64,000 nt of DNA, taken from Rubellimicrobium sp. (GTDB taxonomy: Bacteria > Pseudomonadota > Alphaproteobacteria > Rhodobacterales > Rhodobacteraceae). The position numbers and the translations under genes are program-made. Below, one piece after another: positions 9,868 to 17,375 of this stretch (positions are counted from its first letter, which is position 1; each line of letters opens with the position of its first letter). Below the pieces are notes generated by a model that saw nothing but the letters and a program-made list of their open reading frames with translations, was not told where the DNA came from and did no database searches. The stretch spans positions 62,001-126,000 of the forward strand of contig JADYZU010000028.1 in NCBI GenBank assembly GCA_020852925.1. Direction: 5' to 3'.

Positions 9868-10491
9868 TCAACCCGCGGCCTCGACCAACGCCCTGATGCG
9901 GGCGCGGTCCTCGGCCGGGGCTTCGCCGTGCTCGCCGCAGTCGATGCGCAGATCGGCATCGCCCAGCGGGGCATCGGTGAAGGCACAATGATGCGGACGC
10001 TCCGCGCCCGGATGGGCCTGCGGGCGGAAATGGCGACAGGTCAGGCACATGCGCTGAACCGGGATCGCGCCTGCGTCCTGAAGCCCGGCGACGATGCCGA
10101 TGAGCGCCGACAGCAACGCGCCGCGCCGGTCTGCGGGCAGGGCCGCTATCGCGGCCTGAAGGGCGGGGGGCGTCGCCGGGATCCGGGCCGCGACCTCGCG
10201 CCCGGCGGTCGTGGCGGCGATCGGCCGCGCGCGCCTGTCCGCCGGATCCGTGCCCCGCACCACCAGCCCCCGCGCCACCAGCGCCGAGACCGATTCCGAC
10301 AGCGACGCGGGCGAGATCCCCAGATGCGCGGCCAGTGTCGCCGTCCGCTCCGGCCGGACCGCAACGCGGGCCAGGATCTCGACCTGGGTCGGGCTGAGGC
10401 CGAAACGCTGACCTTCCTGCCACAACCCGGCCCGGCCAAAGGCCGCAATCCGGCCCAGCCCCGAGGCGATCTGCGCGGTCATTCCATCCAT
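9868..10491 (-). CDS. MarR-family regulator with C-terminal Cys/His-rich domain
   Basis: Winged-helix regulator of 207 residues (ATG at 10491; a GTG at 10494 is directly before it). The DNA-binding part includes LSPTQVEILARVAVRP and LGISPASLSESVSALVARG, followed by the wing TDPADRRARPI. About 60 residues beyond a normal MarR form an unusual tail: RMCLTCRHFRP, then RPHHCAFTDAPLGDADLRIDCGEH. The spacing of four cysteines and several histidines suggests a bound metal or Fe-S cluster, so it may sense redox state or metal; this is inference. A palindrome lies just upstream of its start. Confidence 0.87.
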   Translation of the reverse strand: MDGMTAQIASGLGRIAAFGRAGLWQEGQRFGLSPTQVEILARVAVRPERTATLAAHLGISPASLSESVSALVARGLVVRGTDPADRRARPIAATTAGREVAARIPATPPALQAAIAALPADRRGALLSALIGIVAGLQDAGAIPVQRMCLTCRHFRPQAHPGAERPHHCAFTDAPLGDADLRIDCGEHGEAPAEDRARIRALVEAAG

Positions 10492-10518
10492 CACCCGGCC
10501 CCCGTCTTGCCTCTTTAT

Positions 10519-10529
10519 TAGGACTCCTA
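10519..10529. promoter_or_regulatory. Palindromic operator candidate for the MarR regulator
   Basis: TAGGA-C-TCCTA is a perfect 11-bp dyad 27 bases upstream of the MarR start codon, in an AT-rich patch. MarR proteins usually bind such short dyads over their own promoters, so autoregulation is likely. It lies between divergent genes and could also affect the hydrolase at 10631. Confidence 0.55.
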
Positions 10530-10630
10530 TTCATACCGAGTCAATCGCAATCCGCCACCTGTCCGCCGCCCCCGTTGCAGCGGGCGCGGCGGCGGGTCAG
10601 AGTGGCGCTTTACCCTGACGGAGGCAGACC

Positions 10631-11446
10631 ATGGCGCGCGACTGGGACGAGGCATTCGCCAATTCCGCGCATGTCCCCGGATCCGGACTTCTGCCCGACC
10701 AGTGGGCGCGCGCCGCAGCGGCGTTCCGCGCCAGCCTGCCGGCCGGGCGCCACGAAGAGCGCCGCCATGGTCCCGGCGCGCGCCAGACCTGCGACCTGTT
10801 CCTGCCCGAAGGCCCGCCGCGCGGCCTGTTCGTGTTCGTGCACGGGGGTTACTGGCTTGCCTTCGGCAAGGCCGACTGGTCGCATCTGGCCGCCGGGGCG
10901 CTGGCGCGCGGCTGGGCGGTGGCGATGCCGCAATACACCCTCGCTCCGGCGGCCGACCTGCCCGACATGGTGCACGAGGTCGCGCGCGCCGTGACCGATG
11001 TTGCCGGTCGGGTGGCCGGGCCGCTGCATCTGGCCGGGCATTCGGCGGGCGGGCATCTGGTCACACGGCTCCTGTGCGACGACAGCCCCCTTGGCGACGG
11101 GGTGCTGGCGCGGATCGGGCGGGCGGTCTCGATCAGCGGCCTGCACGACCTGCGCCCGCTGCTGGCGACGACGATGCGCCGGACGCTCGGGCTGGACGCC
11201 GCCACCGCCGCCGGCGAAAGCGCGGCCCTGCATGCACCGCATCCGCGGACACGCGCCCTCACCCTCTGGGTCGGGGCCGACGAGCGGCCCGAGTTCCTGC
11301 GGCAGTCCCGTCTCATGGCGCTGATGTGGGCGTCATTCGAGGTGGACATCGCCCTGATTGAGGAGGAGGGGCGCAACCATTTCACGGTGATCGACGCGCT
11401 GGCCGATCCCGCATCACCCCTCGTGAACGCGATCCTTCGCCCCTGA
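10631..11446 (+). CDS. Alpha/beta hydrolase (kynurenine formamidase-like / carboxylesterase)
   Basis: Hydrolase of 271 residues with ACGGAGG ahead of the ATG. The oxyanion-hole motif HGGYW is at residues 71-75, the nucleophile elbow GHSAGG has Ser138, and a C-terminal His lies in RNHFTVIDAL, giving a likely Ser-Asp-His triad. HGGYW with this length resembles bacterial N-formylkynurenine formamidase-like and other HGG(Y/F)W esterases. No tryptophan-breakdown genes are nearby, so the substrate stays open. Divergent from the MarR gene with a 139-base shared upstream region. Confidence 0.85.
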   Translation: MARDWDEAFANSAHVPGSGLLPDQWARAAAAFRASLPAGRHEERRHGPGARQTCDLFLPEGPPRGLFVFVHGGYWLAFGKADWSHLAAGALARGWAVAMPQYTLAPAADLPDMVHEVARAVTDVAGRVAGPLHLAGHSAGGHLVTRLLCDDSPLGDGVLARIGRAVSISGLHDLRPLLATTMRRTLGLDAATAAGESAALHAPHPRTRALTLWVGADERPEFLRQSRLMALMWASFEVDIALIEEEGRNHFTVIDALADPASPLVNAILRP

Positions 11447-11525
11447 TTCCGGCGATCTGCGCCCTTCCGCACGTCACGCTGGCAAGGGCGCGGGGCGCGC
11501 GCTAGGGTGGGTGAAACCTGTCAGA

Positions 11526-12359
11526 ATGGGACCGTCCGTGGACGTTTTCGACGAACCTCCCAGACCCGAGACCATGTTCCGCGTGCGGGCTCCGCTGCAT
11601 GTGAGCTTTGCCGACGGCACGACGATCGGGATCGAGGACTGGTCGCTGCGCGCGGTCTATTCGGATCAGATCGGGGACCGGCCGCTGGACGGGGTGATGC
11701 TGACCGTTCCGTTCCATGGGGTCGGGGTCTATTTCCCGATCGAACTCGAACGGGGCGAGGCGGCGGACGAATACCTGTTCCGCAACCTGCGCGGCCGCGA
11801 ACGCGAAACCCTGGCGCTGTTCTATCGCAACCTGCTGTCGGGGCGCATGACCGCGACCGCGGACATGATCAACGCGCTCGATACGCCGGTCGATCTGGTG
11901 CCGATGGAGGAGACGCCGGCCGAACGCGCCGCCGCGACCGTCGGGCGGGTACCGCGTTCGACGCGCGCCGTGGTCAGCCTGCTGGCCTATGCCACGGTGT
12001 TTGCGCTGGTGGCGGGCTATCTGGGCGTCACGGTCTGGAAGCGCATGACGCAGGTGCCGGCACTGGCGGCGCAGGTGGCCTCGCCGGATGCGGGCGCGGG
12101 GGTGATCGCATGGTTGCCGCCCACGGCGGCGCTGTCGGTCTGGCCCGGCATGGTGGCCGACATCGCCTATCGCGCCGAGGGTGGTAGCGGGGGAACGATC
12201 CGGGGCACGGTGGCTGCCGTGGCCCTGACCGGCGCCGGCACCGATGCGCTGATCGAGGTGCGGATCGTCGCCCCCGACCTGCCGGCAATCCCGGGCGCCC
12301 CGGTCGGGGTGATCTTCCTGCGCGGGGGGACCGCCGCCGCCGCCGCCGGGCAGGAGTGA
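11526..12359 (+). CDS. Alg44-like PilZ-domain membrane protein (alginate-type co-polymerase)
   Basis: A 277-residue protein with an N-terminal PilZ-like domain (residues about 17-110), one transmembrane helix (about 146-168, VVSLLAYATVFALVAGYLG) and a short periplasmic beta-rich domain ending IPGAPVGVIFLRGG. This is the Alg44 layout, but Pseudomonas Alg44 is about 110 residues longer. Alg44 activates the alginate polymerase Alg8 on binding c-di-GMP. Here the binding motif looks degenerate: RVRAPLHVSF has Glu15 where the first Arg of RxxxR is expected, and DWSLRA replaces DxSxxG (D38, S40, A43). A GTG at 11511 with AGGGTGG before it is an alternative start. The Alg8-like gene follows after eight bases. 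Confidence 0.75.
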   Translation: MGPSVDVFDEPPRPETMFRVRAPLHVSFADGTTIGIEDWSLRAVYSDQIGDRPLDGVMLTVPFHGVGVYFPIELERGEAADEYLFRNLRGRERETLALFYRNLLSGRMTATADMINALDTPVDLVPMEETPAERAAATVGRVPRSTRAVVSLLAYATVFALVAGYLGVTVWKRMTQVPALAAQVASPDAGAGVIAWLPPTAALSVWPGMVADIAYRAEGGSGGTIRGTVAAVALTGAGTDALIEVRIVAPDLPAIPGAPVGVIFLRGGTAAAAAGQE

Positions 12360-12367
12360 AGGCCGCC

Positions 12368-13960
12368 ATGTCCGGCGCCGCGCCGACCGGGGACCGCGCC
12401 CTCGAACACGAGATCGCGCGCCGTCTTGCCGCCCTTCAGGGCCCGCCGCCGCGCGGATTCGCGCGCTATCCGCCGCGATTCCTGTTCGGGCTGGCGCTGC
12501 TGGTGATGGTGCTGGTCGCGGTGGCGATGACGCTGCCGAACCGGTTCACCGGGCCGGATGTGCTTCATGTGACGGTGGTTCTCGGGGTGATCGGGCTGTG
12601 GCGGTTCGGGTGGTGGTTCACCCATGCCGCGCGCTCGCTGGTGTATCGCCGACTGCTCTGGGCGCCGAAAAGGGCGGCGGCGGAACGGGTCTGGGCCGCG
12701 GGATGGCGGCCGCGGCGGCTGCATGTGCAGATGACCACCTACCGCGAAGAGCGCGCGATCACGCGGCAGGTTCTTCTGTCCATCCTGGCGCAGATCCGCC
12801 GCGAGAGGGTGCCCACCTCGATCTGGGTCGGCACCGGCAGCGCCACGGACGAGATGAACATCCGCGAAGTGATCGAGACCTACGCCCAGGACATTCCCGA
12901 CGACCTGGCCGAGGTGATCTTCGTGCGCCAGAACCAGCCCGGCAAGCGCATGGCGATCGGCCTGATCCTGCGGGGCATGTCGCGCCATGGCGTCGATCCC
13001 GACGATCTTGTGATCTTCATGGACGGCGACGCGATCTATGGCCCCGACGTGCTGCGCAAGACACTGCCGATGTTCGGCGCCGATCCCGAACTCCAGGCGA
13101 TCACCACCGACGAGGAAGTGGTCTGCTTCGGCCCGGCCTGGGTGACGAAGTGGTTGCAAATGCGCTTTGCCCAGCGGCGTCTGGCGATGGAGAGCCATGC
13201 GGTCTCGGACCGGGTGCTGACGCTGACCGGGCGGTTCAGCGTGTTTCGCGCCCGCCATATCGTCGATCACCGCTTCATCCGCACGATCGAGGCGGATCAC
13301 CTCGATCACTGGTTGTGGGGACGGTTCCGGTTCCTGTCGGGCGACGACAAATCGACCTGGTATCACCTGCTCTCGCAGCGGGCAAAGATGACCTATGTGC
13401 CCGATACCTGCATCTACACGGTCGAGATCATCCACGGATCCGGCCTGCAACGCATGGTCGAGAATTTCCGCCGCTGGTCGGGGAACATGCTCAGGAACGG
13501 CAGCCGGGCAATCGCGCTGGGCCCGCGGGTGGTGCCGCCCTTCATCTGGTGGTGCGTCGTCGATCAGCGCATCGCCATGTGGACGATGATGGTCAGTCCG
13601 ACCCTCGCCCTCTTTGCGGTGCTGATCGACCCGCTCTATCTGACCAATGTCCTGCTCTGGCTGGTGGCCACGCGGCTGCTTCTGTCGGCCTGGCTGTGGC
13701 GCAAGGCACGGGTGCCGGATCTGTCCTGGCCGTTCATCCTGTATTTCAACCAGATCATCAACGCGGGGGTGAAGATCTACATGCTCTTTCACCTGGCGCG
13801 GCAACGCTGGTTCAACCGCGGCGGCCAGAAGACCAGGGCCGCGCGCGGAACGCTGGAGCGGGTCCGGGGCGCGGTCGCGTTCTTGCAGCTTGTCACCACG
13901 GTCACGGCCTTTGTCACGGTCCTGGGGATCTATGCCGGGGTCTTGCCGCCCCCGTTCTGA
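12368..13960 (+). CDS. alg8: Alg8-like family 2 glycosyltransferase (polyuronate/mannuronan synthase)
   Basis: Processive inner-membrane glycosyltransferase of 530 residues (ATG at 12368; GTG at 12356 possible). Two N-terminal helices precede the catalytic domain. Motifs match alginate polymerase Alg8 as I recall it: VWVGTGSATDEMN-like nucleotide site, substrate/metal motif FMDGDAIYG with Asp219 and Asp221, LTGRFSVFRA, SGDDKSTWYHLL, RMVENFRRWSGNMLRNGSR and DQRIAMWTMM. C-terminal membrane helices follow. In the Alg8 pathway the donor is GDP-mannuronate, and the AlgD-like gene at 15791-17188 would supply it. Mixed-linkage glucan synthases are the main alternative, but these motifs favour Alg8. 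The polymer has not been shown. Confidence 0.82.
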   Translation: MSGAAPTGDRALEHEIARRLAALQGPPPRGFARYPPRFLFGLALLVMVLVAVAMTLPNRFTGPDVLHVTVVLGVIGLWRFGWWFTHAARSLVYRRLLWAPKRAAAERVWAAGWRPRRLHVQMTTYREERAITRQVLLSILAQIRRERVPTSIWVGTGSATDEMNIREVIETYAQDIPDDLAEVIFVRQNQPGKRMAIGLILRGMSRHGVDPDDLVIFMDGDAIYGPDVLRKTLPMFGADPELQAITTDEEVVCFGPAWVTKWLQMRFAQRRLAMESHAVSDRVLTLTGRFSVFRARHIVDHRFIRTIEADHLDHWLWGRFRFLSGDDKSTWYHLLSQRAKMTYVPDTCIYTVEIIHGSGLQRMVENFRRWSGNMLRNGSRAIALGPRVVPPFIWWCVVDQRIAMWTMMVSPTLALFAVLIDPLYLTNVLLWLVATRLLLSAWLWRKARVPDLSWPFILYFNQIINAGVKIYMLFHLARQRWFNRGGQKTRAARGTLERVRGAVAFLQLVTTVTAFVTVLGIYAGVLPPPF

Positions 13961-13973
13961 CAGGGGCGGCAAG
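13942..13973. terminator. Bidirectional hairpin between alg8-like and RTX genes
   Basis: CTTGCCGCCCC (13942-13952) pairs perfectly over 11 bp with GGGGCGGCAAG (13963-13973), loop of ten bases. It spans the stop codon of the glycosyltransferase gene and lies 26 bases from the end of the facing RTX gene, so it can stop transcription from both sides. No long T-tract. Confidence 0.6.
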
Positions 13974-13999
13974 GGGCCGGTGCCGGGATTGTCCGGGGA

Positions 14000-15754
14000 T
14001 CAGGCGAACAGGATCGACTGCCAGACATCGGCAAGGCCGGCATCGGGCAGGGTGTTCACCACGATCCGCAGATCGTTGATGGCCAGTTCCACCGCGCCGT
14101 CCCCGTTCACGCACATCGCGCTGTCGAGGAAGCCCTGCGCGGTCCAGCCCTTGTCGAGTAGTTTCAGCCCGGTCAGGTCGATCTTGTCGATCCCGCATTC
14201 GAAATCGGTGATCGTATCGACCCAGGCCCCCACATCCTGCGTGCGCCAGACAAAGGCATCGGCGCCCTCGCCCCCGGTGAGCAGGTCCGAACCCTCGCCC
14301 CCGATGAGGACATCGGATCCGGTGTCGCCGAGAAGCCGGTCGTCGTCCGCCCCGCCATCCAGCCAGTCATCCCCTGCCCCACCGTCGAGGGCGTCGTTGC
14401 CCTTGCCGCCCAGCAGGGTGTCGAACCCGCCGCCGCCATGCATGAGGTCGTTGCCGTCGCCGCCGATCAGCTTGTCATTGCCGGCACCGCCCGAAAGGAT
14501 GTCGTCGCCGGTGCCGCCGTCAAGAAGATCGTCGCCATCGCCGCCGAACAGGAGGTCATTGCCCGACCCGCCCGAAAGCGTGTCGTTGCCGGCATCGCCC
14601 GACAGCCGGTCGTCGCCCGATCCGCCCGACAGCAGGTCGTTGCCACGCCCGCCCCACAGCACATCGTTGCCGGCATCGCCGTTCAGGATGTCGGCGCCGT
14701 CCTGGCCGTAAAGGGTATCGTTCCCGGTATTGCCATTCAGCGTGTCATTGCCGGTGCCGCCGTCGAGGGTATCGTTCCCCGTGCCGCCCGAGAGCCAGTC
14801 ATCGCCCATGTCGCCAAAGAGGATGTCGTTGCCTTCCTCGCCATAGAGGCTGTCGGCGCCGTCGCCACCGTGCAGGCGATCGTTGCCGGCGCCGCCGTCA
14901 AGGAAATCGTTGCCGTCGCCGCCGTCGAGCAGGTCATCGCCGCTGCCGCCGTCGAGGGTATCGCTTCCTGCGCCGGCAAAGAGTGAATCCGCCCCCTCCC
15001 CGCCATAGAGGCGGTCGTTGCCGGCCTGGCCGAACAGGGTGTCGTTGCCGGTGCCGCCCACCAGTTTGTCATTGTCCAGGCCGCCGAAGATCACGTCATC
15101 GCCCGCGCCGCCGAACAGATCGTCCTTGCCGGCGCCGCCGGTGATCCAATCGGCCCCCGCACCGCCGTTGAGCGCGTCGTTCCCCCTGCCTCCGATCAGG
15201 ATGATCCCGGTGCCGGTGCCCGCGACCGGGCCGGTCGCCGGCAGGAACTGCGCCGCGCCGTCGGCGCCGCGGTCCACCATGGCGCCGGTGACGCGCACGG
15301 AAATCCCGCCGAATCCAAGGCTCGTCACCCCGCTGGCGGAAATGGCGGCGCTGGCGGCAATGTCCTGGCCCGCGACCATCAGCCCGCTCAGGACCGGCTG
15401 CCCCACAAGGCCGCCGGCGGGGGTGACGTTCCACAGGGTCAGCGGCCCCGCGCTGTCGGCGGTGGCCACGGATCCGTCTGCCGCGCGCAGTTGCAGCACC
15501 ATGGGCGAACCGGCGGGCATGAGTTGCCCGAGTGTGCCCGGCGCCCCCACGAACGCGATCCGCCCGCCGGGCGGCACGTCAAGGCCGAAGTCGTGGCCGG
15601 ACCTGATGCCGGTCGCCTTTCCGTTGGTGGACAGGAACCGGACCGCGGCAATCGTGCCGTCAGGGCCTATGGCAAGAACGCCGATGGTCGCCGGCGCATT
15701 CGTTCCCGGCGCGAAGGCCAGCGACAGCCGGGGAGGGGATGCGACAGGTTTCAT
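14000..15754 (-). CDS. RTX protein with 35 calcium-binding nonapeptides, type I secretion substrate
   Basis: A 584-residue extracellular protein. The ATG at 15754 follows TTGGAG; a GTG at 15778 is possible. Residues 1 to about 187 form a beta-rich N-terminal domain that I do not recognise. About residues 188-502 are 35 uninterrupted GGxGxDxLx nonapeptides. The end (AFVWRTQDVGAWVDTITDF, then KIDLTGL) is the serralysin-type C-terminal cap used as a type I secretion signal. It lies 36 bases after the AlgD-like gene, so they are probably one transcript. Alginate C5-epimerases of the AlgE type also carry RTX modules, but no epimerase catalytic domain is seen. A matrix or surface protein is more likely. 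No type I exporter genes are in the window. Confidence 0.85.
   Translation of the reverse strand: MKPVASPPRLSLAFAPGTNAPATIGVLAIGPDGTIAAVRFLSTNGKATGIRSGHDFGLDVPPGGRIAFVGAPGTLGQLMPAGSPMVLQLRAADGSVATADSAGPLTLWNVTPAGGLVGQPVLSGLMVAGQDIAASAAISASGVTSLGFGGISVRVTGAMVDRGADGAAQFLPATGPVAGTGTGIILIGGRGNDALNGGAGADWITGGAGKDDLFGGAGDDVIFGGLDNDKLVGGTGNDTLFGQAGNDRLYGGEGADSLFAGAGSDTLDGGSGDDLLDGGDGNDFLDGGAGNDRLHGGDGADSLYGEEGNDILFGDMGDDWLSGGTGNDTLDGGTGNDTLNGNTGNDTLYGQDGADILNGDAGNDVLWGGRGNDLLSGGSGDDRLSGDAGNDTLSGGSGNDLLFGGDGDDLLDGGTGDDILSGGAGNDKLIGGDGNDLMHGGGGFDTLLGGKGNDALDGGAGDDWLDGGADDDRLLGDTGSDVLIGGEGSDLLTGGEGADAFVWRTQDVGAWVDTITDFECGIDKIDLTGLKLLDKGWTAQGFLDSAMCVNGDGAVELAINDLRIVVNTLPDAGLADVWQSILFA
14249..15193 (-). 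repeat. Run of 35 RTX nonapeptide repeats (27-bp units)
   Basis: Thirty-five consecutive 27-bp units encode GGxGxDxLx-type nonapeptides with no linker between them. Most units match GG(x)G(N/D)D(x)L(x). A few depart, such as GGLDNDKLV, AGAGSDTLD and GGADDDRLL. In known RTX proteins such runs fold into a calcium-loaded parallel beta-roll outside the cell. The DNA repeat is imperfect, but it is a likely site of recombination and of mis-assembly from short reads. Confidence 0.93.
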
Positions 15755-15790
15755 GACACACTCCAATTGGGGTTGCACATCGCTGAAGGA

Positions 15791-17188
15791 TCACCAGCCG
15801 ATGCCGCACAGGGTTGGCGGCTGCGGGGTGCCGGGCCGGAACAGCCGCACCACGTCGACCACTGGTTGCATCAGCGGTGCGACCAGCTTTCGATAGATTT
15901 CATTCGCATGAGTGACGATCACCGCCTCGGCGCGGTCGATCGCGGATTCGGCATCGGCGACCATCGTCGCCCCAAGCGCCGCGATCCGCGATCCGCGTGC
16001 CACCGGCCCGTCGGGGGTGATCGCGCTGTCGTGGGCCGTGACCTCGATCCCTTCGGCCCGCAGCGCGGCGATCACGTCGAGCGCCGGGCTTTCGCGCAGG
16101 TCGTCGGTGCCGGGCTTGAACGCCAGGCCAAGCACCGCCACCCGCCGCGCGCCGGTCGCGCGCACCATTTCGACCGCCGCCTCGACCTGGGTGCGGTTCG
16201 AGACGGCCAGCGATTCGATGAGCGGCAGGCGCACGCCCAACTGGCCGGCGATATGGGTGACGGCGCGCACCTCCTTGGGCAGGCACGATCCGCCATAGGC
16301 AAAGCCCGGCTTGAGATAATAGGGCGAGATGTTCAGTTTCGTGTCCTGCACGAAGATGTCCATGACCTCGTGGCTGTCCACCTCGAGCGGCTTGCACAGG
16401 CGGCCGATCTCGTTGGCAAAGGCGACCTTGGTCGCGTGCCAGACGTTATCGACGTATTTCACCATCTCGGCCACCTCGATCGAAGTGTGGATGATCGCGG
16501 GATCGACCGGCTCGAGGATGCGCGCCAGCGTCGCCGCCGCCCGCCCGTCCGAGGCGCCGATCACCGTCTTGGCCGGGGCGTGGAAATCCTCGACCGCCAC
16601 GCCTTCACGCAGGAATTCGGGGTTGAAGCAGACGCCGAAATCGCGGCCCGCCTTCTTGCCCGAGGCCGCCTCGAGTTCGGGGACCATGAGGCCAAGGGTG
16701 GTGCCCGGCGGGATCGAGCAGCGCATGACAACCACATGGTAGTCGTTCTTCATCGCCAGCGCCATGCCGATCTCGCGCGCGGCGGCGGTGATGTAGCGGG
16801 TATCGCAGCCGCCGTCCGGCGCCGTGGGCGTCCCAACCGAGACAAAGGTCACATCGGTCGCAAGGACCGCCGCCACCGTATCCGTCGTCGCGGTGATCAG
16901 CCCGCCCGCGACCCCGTCCTGAAGCAGATCGTCCAGGCCCGCCTCGTGCAGGGGGGCGCGGCCCGTCGCGATCGAGTCGACCCGGCCGGGGTCGATATCG
17001 ACCCCCACGACCCGATGACCCAACCCGGCCAGGCACCCTGTCGAGACCGCCCCGACATAGCCCAGCCCGATGACCGAAACCGAAGCCCGCGTATCGACAA
17101 GGTGAACGGGGATGGCCTGGTCCGAGATGGCACTGAGAAACATCTGATTACCCGAAACGCTTGCCGGCTGTGCCGGACTGGTTGACAT
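15791..17188 (-). CDS. algD: GDP-mannose 6-dehydrogenase-like nucleotide-sugar dehydrogenase (AlgD type)
   Basis: Oxidises a nucleotide-activated hexose to the uronate in two NAD-dependent steps. The NAD motif GLGYVG is at residues 41-46. The catalytic Cys302 is in AYGGSCLPKEVRA. The segments TKLNISPYYLKPGFA and GTDDLRESPA and the last residues GIGW resemble Pseudomonas AlgD more than UDP-glucose dehydrogenase. The ATG at 17188 was chosen; a TTG at 17200 and an ATG at 17143 are alternatives. The protein has about 35 extra N-terminal residues compared with AlgD. With the Alg8/Alg44-like genes it would provide GDP-mannuronate. UDP-sugar specificity cannot be excluded from sequence alone. Confidence 0.82.
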   Translation of the reverse strand: MSTSPAQPASVSGNQMFLSAISDQAIPVHLVDTRASVSVIGLGYVGAVSTGCLAGLGHRVVGVDIDPGRVDSIATGRAPLHEAGLDDLLQDGVAGGLITATTDTVAAVLATDVTFVSVGTPTAPDGGCDTRYITAAAREIGMALAMKNDYHVVVMRCSIPPGTTLGLMVPELEAASGKKAGRDFGVCFNPEFLREGVAVEDFHAPAKTVIGASDGRAAATLARILEPVDPAIIHTSIEVAEMVKYVDNVWHATKVAFANEIGRLCKPLEVDSHEVMDIFVQDTKLNISPYYLKPGFAYGGSCLPKEVRAVTHIAGQLGVRLPLIESLAVSNRTQVEAAVEMVRATGARRVAVLGLAFKPGTDDLRESPALDVIAALRAEGIEVTAHDSAITPDGPVARGSRIAALGATMVADAESAIDRAEAVIVTHANEIYRKLVAPLMQPVVDVVRLFRPGTPQPPTLCGIGW

Positions 17189-17321
17189 CGGGTTTACCAA
17201 TCACCGCGGATCACGGCGGGATTCCGGCGTGGCCGGGGAATTTTCACATCTCGTTCACGATGTTTGGGGCGGCAACCGGGAAAAAGGTGGCATTACCGCC
17301 AGAATCCGCCGCCGGACAACG

Positions 17322-17346
17322 AAAAAGGGGGCAGAATCCTGCCCCC
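17322..17346 (-). terminator. Intrinsic terminator of the sugar ABC transporter operon
   Basis: GGGGGCAG (17327-17334) pairs with CTGCCCCC (17339-17346), four-base loop. On the minus strand the stem is followed by five T residues, so it is a classic intrinsic terminator about 30 bases after the permease stop. The remaining gap up to 17188 is the upstream region of the AlgD-like gene, where I see no confident promoter. Confidence 0.85.
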
Positions 17347-17375
17347 TGTCCCGATCCTGTCCGCCGGTCCGCGCG

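Noticed and set aside
9791..10534. In-frame extension of the secreted-protein frame back through the MarR gene
   Set aside because: The secreted protein has a perfect signal peptide at 9790, and the MarR protein occupies the upstream stretch in another frame.
14438..14986. Plus-strand frames opposite the RTX repeats (Val/Ala/Ile repeats)
   Set aside because: The 27-bp RTX unit gives open frames on all strands. The GGxGxDxLx reading with a secretion signal is the meaningful one.
14249..15193. Regularly spaced repeats that could be taken for a CRISPR array
   Set aside because: The 27-bp units are continuous, coding and without unique spacers.
16329..16742. Plus-strand frame opposite the AlgD-like gene
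   Set aside because: Antisense frame with Ser/Ala/Thr-rich text and no motif.
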